Under the pieces are notes generated by a model, which searched no databases, had not been told where the DNA came from, and was given only the letters and a program-made list of their open reading frames with translations. From Propionicimonas sp. (GTDB lineage: Bacteria; Actinomycetota; Actinomycetes; Propionibacteriales; Propionibacteriaceae), in contig NZ_JARKPQ010000140.1 of assembly GCF_029975155.1 (NCBI RefSeq), forward strand, positions 16,195 through 80,194: a stretch of DNA of 64,000 nucleotides, in the 5' to 3' direction. Made by a program: the position numbers and the translations under genes. Each line of letters starts with the position of its first letter. Position 1 is the first letter of the stretch. This document shows positions 46,718-54,353 of this stretch, in pieces.

Positions 46718-47743
46718 ATGCCGAGACTGCGCCGGGTCTCCCCCCACTCCCCCGGCTGGACGCGACGCCGCTCCGGACGGGGGTTCCGCTACCTCGATGA
46801 ACGTGGAGAACCGCTCTCCGGGGAGAACGTGGAGCGCGTCCGCTCGCTGGTGATCCCGCCCGCCTGGCAGGACGTGTGGATCTGTCCGGTCCCGAACGGC
46901 CATCTTCAGGCCACCGGCGTCGACGCGGCCGGCCGGCGCCAGTACCTCTACCACCAGCGCTGGCGCGAGTTGCGGGACAAGCTGAAGTTCGACCGGGTGG
47001 CTACCGCGGCACTGCGGTTGCCCGAGGCCCGCACGCGGGTGTCGTCCGACCTCGGCCTGGCCGGCATGCCGGTGGAGCGGGCCGCGGCGACCGCCGTCCG
47101 GCTGCTCGATCTGGGCTACTTCCGGATCGGCAACGACGCCTACGCGGACGCCAACGGCTCCTTCGGGCTCACCACGCTGGAGCGGCGGCACGTGCGACGT
47201 CATGGCGGCGGGCTGGCGTTCCGGTTCGTCGGCAAGTCGGGGATCGAGCATCACGTGCTGATCGACGACCCGCAGGTGATCGAGGCACTGCAGGTGATGC
47301 GGCGGCGTCCCGGCGGGGAGCGGCTGCTGGCCTGGCGGAACGGGTCGGGTTGGGTCGATCTCGCGTCCGGGACGGTGAACGCCTACCTCGCGGAACTCTT
47401 CGGCGGCGACATCACCGCCAAGGACTTCCGTACCTGGCACGCCACGGTGATCGCCGCGGAGGTGCTGGCGCTGAGCGAGGAGAAGGGGACGTCGGCCGCG
47501 TCCCGGAAGCGGGCCGTCAAGGCCGCGATCGGTGCGGTGGCGAGCTACCTCGGCAACACCCCCGCCGTGGCGAAGTCGGCCTACATCGACCCGCGGATCG
47601 TCGACGAGTACGAGTCGGGCGCGACCATCGCGGACGCCGCGTCGCAGTCGTACCGCACACCCGACGCTCGTCAGGCGGCCCTGGAGCAGGCCGTGCTGGA
47701 GCTGCTGGGGATCGAACGGGATCCCGGGTCGAGCCCGGGATGA
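46718..47743 (+). CDS. DNA topoisomerase IB (eukaryotic-like)
   Basis: RYLDERGEPLSGENVERVRSLVIPPAWQDVWICPVPNGHLQATGVDAAGRRQYLYHQRWRELRDKLKFDR...IGNDAYADANGSFGLTTLERRHV...FVGKSGIEH. Confidence 0.93.
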   Translation: MPRLRRVSPHSPGWTRRRSGRGFRYLDERGEPLSGENVERVRSLVIPPAWQDVWICPVPNGHLQATGVDAAGRRQYLYHQRWRELRDKLKFDRVATAALRLPEARTRVSSDLGLAGMPVERAAATAVRLLDLGYFRIGNDAYADANGSFGLTTLERRHVRRHGGGLAFRFVGKSGIEHHVLIDDPQVIEALQVMRRRPGGERLLAWRNGSGWVDLASGTVNAYLAELFGGDITAKDFRTWHATVIAAEVLALSEEKGTSAASRKRAVKAAIGAVASYLGNTPAVAKSAYIDPRIVDEYESGATIADAASQSYRTPDARQAALEQAVLELLGIERDPGSSPG

Positions 47744-47887
47744 CGCAAGGGCCTCATGCCCGCGCCGCACCCCCATAACCGCTCGTCGCGCCCCCACCAC
47801 CACTCTCCCAACCGCTCACCGCACCCCATAACCGCTCGTCGAGTCTGTCGAGACGCCACCCACGGTCTCGACAGGCGCGACCAGCGG

Positions 47888-48769
47888 CTAACCCAGCAGC
47901 GGGAACCCGGCGATCACCTGCTGCAGGTGCATCACCTGCCTGGGGATGAACTCGGCGATCGTGAATCCCACCACGTCCGCGGCGGCGCTGACATCGGCGA
48001 CGATCCGGCGGACCTGGGCGCTGGTCAGTCCGCCGGGGACGGCCCCGAGGCCCAGCCGGAACTCGTCGCTGTCGATCGTGTCGACGTCGAAGTGGATCGC
48101 CACGTGCCGACAGCCCGTGGCCGCGAGCCAGTCCAGGACGGGAGCGGTGGTGGTGCGCAGGGCGTCCGGGCCGAACGAGGCAAGGCCCCATTCGGCGATC
48201 CGGGGATAGTCGTCGTCCGTCCATTCGCACAGGCCGACGAGTGCCACCCGCTCGGACGGCAGGGTGGCCGGCAGCGCGGTGAGGACGTCAGGATCGCCGT
48301 GGCCGGTGAGGGCGGTGACGGCCATCGCGTGGTAGCCCGGGTAGGCGCTGGCCCCCGTGCCGGTGTCCGGGTGTGCGTCGATCCAGAGGACGGCGAGGTC
48401 GTCCGGGTAGCGAGCGGCCAGCGCGGCGAACGGGGCGACGCTCACCGAGCACTCGCCGCCGAGGGTGAGGATCCGGTCGGGGTGGTGCTGTCCGATGAGG
48501 TCGAGGGCCGCGGTCAGCTGGCGTAGCACGACGGCCTTGGCCTCCATGCCGTCCCGCTCGGTGAGGCCCTCGTCACCCATGGTGACCGGGACGGTCGCGG
48601 TCGGGCCGTCGTGCGGCGGCAGGACGGCCGCCAGCACGGCCGAGCCGACCACGTAGCCGCGCCGCGCCACGCCGAACGGGAACTCCGGAGCCAGTTCGCG
48701 CACAGCTGGCGTCCCGGCCCCCTGCCACTGCGGCCACACGAGCCGCAGGGTGCGTCCGGCTTCGTCCAT
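47888..48769 (-). CDS. Arginase/agmatinase-family protein
   Basis: LTLGGECSVSVAPFAALAARYPDDLAVLWIDAHPDTGT...AIHFDVDTIDSDEF. Confidence 0.88.
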   Translation of the reverse strand: MDEAGRTLRLVWPQWQGAGTPAVRELAPEFPFGVARRGYVVGSAVLAAVLPPHDGPTATVPVTMGDEGLTERDGMEAKAVVLRQLTAALDLIGQHHPDRILTLGGECSVSVAPFAALAARYPDDLAVLWIDAHPDTGTGASAYPGYHAMAVTALTGHGDPDVLTALPATLPSERVALVGLCEWTDDDYPRIAEWGLASFGPDALRTTTAPVLDWLAATGCRHVAIHFDVDTIDSDEFRLGLGAVPGGLTSAQVRRIVADVSAAADVVGFTIAEFIPRQVMHLQQVIAGFPLLG

Positions 48770-48861
48770 GGTGGCTCCTTCCGTCGCATCCATCCTCGCG
48801 AACTCCGGCGTGATCCGCGCGGGTTCCGGGTACCTGTGGGGCAACCCGGCCGGAGGAGGCG

Positions 48862-49368
48862 ATGACCGTGCGGACGCGCGACGCGAACCCGGCGGAGCAC
48901 GCCCGCGAGCCCGGGCCGACGATCTCGCGCGAGGTGGCGGCGCCGCCGTCCGCGGTGTGGGGCGTCCTGGCGGACGGCTGGTCGTACGCGAACTGGGTGG
49001 TCGGCGCCTCCCGCGTGCGGGACGTGGACGCCGACTGGCCCGCCGCCGGCGCCAGGGTGCACCACTCCTTCGGGCTGTGGCCCCTGCTGATCCAGGACTT
49101 CACCCGGGTCGAGCGGGTCGAGGAAGGCTCGGACCTCGTGCTCACCGCGCGCGGCTGGCCCGCCGGCGAGGCGCACGTCCATCTCAGCATCCGTCCGGAC
49201 GGCCCGGATCGCAGCGTGGTCACCATCACCGAGGACGCCGTCTCCGGACCCGGCCGGCTCGTCCCACTGCCCGTCCGACACCTGCTGCTCGGCCCGCGCA
49301 ACCGCGAGACCCTGCACCGCCTCGCGCTGCTCGCCGAGGGCCACCACCGGGAGGAACGCATTGCCTGA
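48862..49368 (+). CDS. SRPBCC-family (polyketide cyclase-like) protein
   Basis: GPTISREVAAPPSAVWGVLADGWSYANWVVGASRVRDVDADWPAAGARVHHSFGLWPLLIQDFTRV. Confidence 0.85.
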   Translation: MTVRTRDANPAEHAREPGPTISREVAAPPSAVWGVLADGWSYANWVVGASRVRDVDADWPAAGARVHHSFGLWPLLIQDFTRVERVEEGSDLVLTARGWPAGEAHVHLSIRPDGPDRSVVTITEDAVSGPGRLVPLPVRHLLLGPRNRETLHRLALLAEGHHREERIA

Positions 49369-49703
49369 ACAGCAGGGGACGGGTCCCTTCTCGCTCGGCC
49401 GACTGCCAGCCTTCCAGGCTTTGCGGATCGGTTCTCGTCGCCGCTTTCGGCTGCCTGCCACGTTCTTCGGCTTGTGCAGGCGATTTCGGGCTTCGTATGC
49501 CGGGGAACCCGGTAGTCCCAGCGGCCGGGCGGCTTCCATCCGCCGACAGCCCGGGAAAACTGGCAGCCACCCGGCGTCGATCGGCTCCGGGGACGGTTCC
49601 TCATTCGGTCCACTTTCGGTCAATGATCGGCTGAGACTGGGCCAAGAGAGGGGAACCGTCCCCAGGTTGGGGCGAAGAACTGAATGGAAAGGGACCCGTC
49701 CCT

Positions 49704-51308
49704 TTACCGTTCAGCGCGGAGCAGGCGCTCCCAGGCCGTCCGGACGAGGGCGTTCTTCACCGCGCCCAGGCGTCCGTTCGCGGCGAGCGCTGCCCGAGCG
49801 GCGTTCCAGCCGCAGGCGCCGTGCACGCCTCCGCCGGGGTGGGCGGACGCGCTGGCGAGGAACAGCCCGTCGATCGGGGTCTCCGGACGGCCGAGGCCCG
49901 GCGTCGGCCGGAACGCCAGCTCCTGGTGGATGGCCGCCGTGCCCGCGTTGATGGCTCCGCCGACGAGGCTGGGATTGCCCGCCTCGAGGTCCGCCGGCGA
50001 CTGGACGTACCGGGCCACCACCAGCTCGCGGAAGCCCGGCGCCACCCGCTCGATCGCGTCCTCGACCCGTGCCAGGTGGTGCGCGACGGCCGCGGCATCG
50101 GACGCGAACCGCCGCGGCAGGTGCGTGTACGCCCACGCCGACTCGCCGCCCTCCGGCGCCCGGGAGGGGTCGGCGACCGCCATCTGTCCGAACAGGACGA
50201 AGGGTCGCCGCGGCAGCCGGCCCACGCTCAGGTCGGCGGCGACGTCGACGAACCCGTCCAGGTCGACCCCCAGGTGCACCGTGCCCGCGGCCCTGCTGCC
50301 GTCACCCAGCCACGGCACCGGTCCGCGCAGTGCCCAGTTGGCCTTCAGGGTGGCGTGGTCCCAGTCGAAGGCCGCGAGGTCGTCGCGCAGCCGCCGCGGC
50401 AGCGGGACGTCCGCCATCAGATCGTCGTACAGCACAGGCGCGGGCACGTCGGCCAGGATCGCCCGCGCACCGATCACCGTCGCGTCCGCAAGCCGGACGC
50501 CGGTCGCCCGCCGGGCAGAGACCAGGACCTCCGTCACGGGGGTGCCGGTGCGTACCTCCGCACCCAGCGACTCCGCCCGCGCGCGGAGCGCCTGCGAGAA
50601 CCGGCCCGCGCCGCCCCTCGGCACGGGGAAGCCGACGTCCTGGCCGAGCATGCACAACAGCCATCCGAACAGGCCGCTGCCCGCCGCGTCCGGCGGGATG
50701 TCGCTGTGCAGCGCGTTGCCGGTGAGCAGCAGCCGCGCCCCGGCACCGGCGAACCGCTCCTCACCGAGCCGACGCACCGGCATGGACGCCAGCCGCGCCA
50801 GCCGCAGCGTCCCGGACGCGCCCAGCCGCCGGAACAGACGTGATCCGGCCCCGACCGGGGGAAACGGCGTGAACAGTGCGGCCAGCAGATCGTCTCGCAA
50901 CCCGCGCCACTGGGCGAACAGCCTCAGCCAGGCGTCGCCGTCCCCCGCGGCGAAGGAGTCCAGTCCGGCGGCGGTCTCCTCGGGGTCTTGGTTCAGCACG
51001 GCCGTCCGCCCGTCCTCCAGTTGGTGGGCGAGGACGACGGGCGCCTGCACCCACTCCAGCCCGTGCCGGTCCAGGTCGAGGCCCGCGATCACCGGGCTGG
51101 CCGCGGCGAGGGGGTAGAAGGCGCTGTACAGGTCCGTGATGTAGCCGGGCGCGGTCACCTCTCCGCTGCGGACGGCCCCGCCGACCTCGTCCGCTGCTTC
51201 CAGGACGACCACGTCCCAGCCGGCTTCGGCGAGCGCGCTGGCTGCGACGAGGCCGTTCGGTCCGGAGCCGACCACGACCGCGTCACACGTGCGCCTGGTT
51301 GCGTCCAT
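49704..51308 (-). CDS. Phytoene desaturase-like NAD(P)/FAD-dependent oxidoreductase
   Basis: CDAVVVGSGPNGLVAASALAEAGWDVVVLEAADEVGGAVRSGEVTAPGYITDLYSAFYPLAAASPVI. Confidence 0.88.
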   Translation of the reverse strand: MDATRRTCDAVVVGSGPNGLVAASALAEAGWDVVVLEAADEVGGAVRSGEVTAPGYITDLYSAFYPLAAASPVIAGLDLDRHGLEWVQAPVVLAHQLEDGRTAVLNQDPEETAAGLDSFAAGDGDAWLRLFAQWRGLRDDLLAALFTPFPPVGAGSRLFRRLGASGTLRLARLASMPVRRLGEERFAGAGARLLLTGNALHSDIPPDAAGSGLFGWLLCMLGQDVGFPVPRGGAGRFSQALRARAESLGAEVRTGTPVTEVLVSARRATGVRLADATVIGARAILADVPAPVLYDDLMADVPLPRRLRDDLAAFDWDHATLKANWALRGPVPWLGDGSRAAGTVHLGVDLDGFVDVAADLSVGRLPRRPFVLFGQMAVADPSRAPEGGESAWAYTHLPRRFASDAAAVAHHLARVEDAIERVAPGFRELVVARYVQSPADLEAGNPSLVGGAINAGTAAIHQELAFRPTPGLGRPETPIDGLFLASASAHPGGGVHGACGWNAARAALAANGRLGAVKNALVRTAWERLLRAER

Positions 51309-51420
51309 GCTCCTCCTTACCCCCGATCACACGCTGCGCGCCATGGGTAATGAGCCTCGCGTGGGACGAGCCGGGCGTCACGAAGGGCCACCGCCCGCCT
51401 TGAGCCACCAGGGCTTGCGA

Positions 51421-51488
51421 GGAATTGCACTCTCGATGCCCTCAACGGCGGCTCTCGGAAGGACTCTGGCCATCGAGCGTGCAATTCC
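51421..51488. repeat. 18-bp inverted repeat (17/18) flanking a 32-bp centre
   Basis: GGAATTGCACTCTCGATG ... CATCGAGCGTGCAATTCC. Confidence 0.85.
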
Positions 51489-51499
51489 GCCCGCCCTCC

Positions 51500-51625
51500 G
51501 TCATCCCGGCGAACGCCGGGATCCCTGCGCCGACCGCCCGCCCACCGTCATCCCGGCGAACGCCGGGATCCCTGCGCCGACCTGGGAAACCTGGTGCGGG
51601 GATCCCGGGTCAAGCCCGGGGTGAC
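51500..51625. repeat. Dispersed palindromic repeats (CGTCATCCCGGCGAACGCCGGGATCCCTGCGCCGACC, duplicated)
   Basis: Two near-identical direct copies followed by GGGATCCCGGGTCAAGCCCGGGGTGAC. Confidence 0.9.
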
Positions 51626-51687
51626 GGAGGGCGGGCGGGGATGACGCGGTGCGGCAGGATGACGCGGGGCCGGGAGGATCTACGCGG

Positions 51688-51957
51688 TCAGTGGTTGCGC
51701 AGGGCGTCCACCAGCTCGGACTTGGACATCTTCGAGCGGCCCTTGATGCCGAGTTCCCTGGCGCGGCTCAACAACTCGTCCTTGCTGCGCTCGTCGTAGT
51801 CCTTGGCGCTGCCGCCCTTGCGCCCGACCGACTTCCGAGACGTACCCGCGGCGGCATTGGCGATGCGCGCGGCCTTCTCCTTGCTGGCGCCGTCATCACG
51901 GAGCGCCTCGTACATCTCCTTGTCCTTCACCGACGGTCCGGGATCGCGTTTGGGCAT
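51688..51957 (-). CDS. Rho-N/SAP-like domain small protein
   Basis: MPKRDPGPSVKDKEMYEALRDDGASKEKAARIANAAAG...YDERSKDELLSRARELGIKGRSKMSKSELVDALRNH. Confidence 0.8.
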   Translation of the reverse strand: MPKRDPGPSVKDKEMYEALRDDGASKEKAARIANAAAGTSRKSVGRKGGSAKDYDERSKDELLSRARELGIKGRSKMSKSELVDALRNH

Positions 51958-52070
51958 GGGTCCTCCTTCTCGATGCCTTCCCATACCCGCGAAGGGGTTC
52001 TGGCACGCTCGCGTGGCCCTTCGTGACGGCCACTCGCTGCGCCCGCGGCCACCTCAGGGAGTGGGGTTGC

Positions 52071-53594
52071 TCAGCCCAGGAGGCCGCGCAGGGGCGGCGA
52101 CCAGAGCTCGTGGCCGCGGCGGCCGACGTGCGCGAGCAGTGTGTTCGCGGCCTGCCAGCCCGTGGTCGCCGCGCGCTCCATCAGGGCGATCGGCCATTCG
52201 CTGCGGACCAGGTCGCCGGCCAGGACCACCCGCGGGTCCGGCGTCGCGACGGTGGGACGCAGGTGCCATGGAGACAGGTCGACCAGCGGGCAGTCGTCCG
52301 CGACCAGCCATTCCTCCGCCGCGACCGGAGCCCCGGCCAGGTTCGGATACACCCGCGCGGCCTGCCGCCACAACTCGTCCCGGGTCGCCGAGGACGGCTC
52401 GCGCAGCGCGTACCCGTGTACCTCCACCACCGCCCCACCGGTGCGCCGTGCCCACCCGGCGGCACCGGCCTCGAAGGCGTCCAGCCGGCTCACGTTGTCC
52501 AGCGGACCGTACCCGCTCGTGCCGAGGAAGGCGGCCACCTCCGGGTGCCGCCCCGAGAGCCACCGTCGGCCCACACCGAACGGCGGTGCGGCACGCAAAG
52601 CGGCGATCCGCTCTCGCCACGGGGCGTTGCCCAGCCGGCCGGACACGCCGATCACGTGCTGCAACGACCGCGTGTCGAGGGCGAGGACGACCGCATCCGC
52701 CGCCAGTTCACCGTCGCTCGTGGCGACGACCAGGCCACGGTCCCCCGGCTCCAGCCCGAGCACGCGGACGCCGGTGCGCACCTCCGCGCCCAGACCGAAC
52801 AGGTGGCGGCCGAGCGGTGCCCACAGCGCAGTGTCGTAGTCGTCGTCGGGGACGTCGAACAGCAGCCCTTCCGCCGAGCCGACGAAGTAGGTGTGGAACA
52901 TCGCGACCAGCTCGCCCGCGGAGAACTCCCGTGGGTCGGCGAAGAAGCTGCGGGCGAACACCTCCAGTGCCAGGTGCCGGGCCGTCCCGGGGAAGCGCAG
53001 CCGGCCGAGGAATTCGGCCGCGCTCACCCCGTCCAGCTCCGAGTAGGTGCGCGGGAAGCGCACCCGTAGCAGGCCCAGTGCCTCGCGGACGTCTACCGTG
53101 GCCAGGTCGCCCACCGAGAAGGACGGGCTCCGCGCCACGAAGCCCACCAGATTCCACGGCGGCGTGCGCGGCACCTTCGCGAAGGAGTCGACCACCGGCT
53201 GTCCACCGTCGGACGGGGCCAGCTGCAGCGGGTAGTCGGCCACCGGGACCAGCCGCTCCAGGGCTGGATCCGCCCGGCGCAGCAGCGCCCGCAGGTTGTA
53301 GTACTGGCGGAAGAAGGCGTGGAAGCCGCGGCTCATCGTGCCGGTCCCGCCGTCCGGCAACGGGACCCGCCACGACCGGACCCGGCCACCGAGGGTGTCC
53401 GCCGCCTCCAGCAGCACCACCCGGACGCCGCGCTCGGCCAGGCCGGTCGCCGCAGCCAGCCCGGCGATGCCGCCGCCGACGACCGCGACCGTGGGGGTCT
53501 CGGGAAGTGACGCGGAATGGGACCTGTCCCCGTTTGTCGGTGGCGGGACGTAACGGACGGCGCGGCGGTCCCGTCCCGGACGCCAGGGCCTCAT
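52071..53594 (-). CDS. crtU: Carotenoid desaturase/aromatase CrtU-like FAD oxidoreductase
   Basis: TVAVVGGGIAGLAAATGLAERGVRVVLLEAADTLGGRVRSW...GFHAFFRQYYNLRALLRR; position after crtYc/crtYd. Confidence 0.8.
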   Translation of the reverse strand: MRPWRPGRDRRAVRYVPPPTNGDRSHSASLPETPTVAVVGGGIAGLAAATGLAERGVRVVLLEAADTLGGRVRSWRVPLPDGGTGTMSRGFHAFFRQYYNLRALLRRADPALERLVPVADYPLQLAPSDGGQPVVDSFAKVPRTPPWNLVGFVARSPSFSVGDLATVDVREALGLLRVRFPRTYSELDGVSAAEFLGRLRFPGTARHLALEVFARSFFADPREFSAGELVAMFHTYFVGSAEGLLFDVPDDDYDTALWAPLGRHLFGLGAEVRTGVRVLGLEPGDRGLVVATSDGELAADAVVLALDTRSLQHVIGVSGRLGNAPWRERIAALRAAPPFGVGRRWLSGRHPEVAAFLGTSGYGPLDNVSRLDAFEAGAAGWARRTGGAVVEVHGYALREPSSATRDELWRQAARVYPNLAGAPVAAEEWLVADDCPLVDLSPWHLRPTVATPDPRVVLAGDLVRSEWPIALMERAATTGWQAANTLLAHVGRRGHELWSPPLRGLLG

Positions 53595-53905
53595 GTCTCC
53601 TGCTCCCGGCGTCCGGCGACGTTCCAGGCGATGATCACGGCGGTGACCAGGGCGAAGCCGAAGCCGAAGTCCTCGATCGGGATGTCGAACGGGAACCGGA
53701 CGCCGAGGAAGTGCTCCGGCGCGTACCGCACGACCGGGTCGGAGAGCTTCGTCAGCCAGCCGTCCACCAGCACCTGGAAGAAGAACACGATCGCCATCGC
53801 CAGCCAGTACTGGACCGTGCGGAAGATGCCCGTGCGCGCCCAGAGCAGTTCGACGGCGACGACCCCGATCACCGCGGCCAGCGTGGCGAGGGTGTACTCA
53901 GGCAT
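53591..53905 (-). CDS. crtYd: Lycopene cyclase subunit (CrtYd-type)
   Basis: 104 aa, TKLSDPVVRYAPEHFLGVRFPFDIPIEDFGFGFALVTAVIIAWN; ATGA overlap with crtU. Confidence 0.87.
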   Translation of the reverse strand: MPEYTLATLAAVIGVVAVELLWARTGIFRTVQYWLAMAIVFFFQVLVDGWLTKLSDPVVRYAPEHFLGVRFPFDIPIEDFGFGFALVTAVIIAWNVAGRREQET

Positions 53906-54353
53906 GGTCGTCCTCGGGGACGGGCCCTTCGTGACGCCGGCTCGTTCCCCGCCGGCTCCTCAGGGACCGGCTGTGGGGGGCCTCGCTCCCCAGCCCACCG
54001 TCATCCCGGGCTTGACCCGGGATCTCACGCCCACTCCTCAGGGACCGTTGGCGCAGCACCGTCCCGACCGCCTCGTAGGTGAGCAGACCACACACGGGGA
54101 TGACAAGGAAGAACACCAGCTCCTCGACCGGCACGGACCCCGGCAGGAGCACGCCGATCGTGGACAAGGGGCTGTAGTCCCAGTGGCCGCGGGAGATCGC
54201 GACGGCGTCCCAGACGTAGAACACGACCAGGGCGGGCGCCAGCGCCAGCAGCAGGCGGACGGGCCGTCGGTACACCCGCGCCCGTAGCCAGAACTCCAGC
54301 GGCAGGGTGATCGCCACGCAGGCCGCCATCAGCAGCAGGTACTCGGCCCTCAT
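53898..54353 (-). CDS. crtYc: Lycopene cyclase subunit (CrtYc-type) with repeat-derived C-terminal tail
   Basis: MRAEYLLLMAACVAITLPLEFWLRARVYRRPVRLLLALAPALVVFYVWDAVAISRGHWDYSPLSTIGVLLPGSVPVEELVFFLVIPVCGLLTYEAVG; tail REIPGQARDDGG...SRSLRSRRGTSRRHEGP. Confidence 0.87.
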   Translation of the reverse strand: MRAEYLLLMAACVAITLPLEFWLRARVYRRPVRLLLALAPALVVFYVWDAVAISRGHWDYSPLSTIGVLLPGSVPVEELVFFLVIPVCGLLTYEAVGTVLRQRSLRSGREIPGQARDDGGLGSEAPHSRSLRSRRGTSRRHEGPVPEDDHA

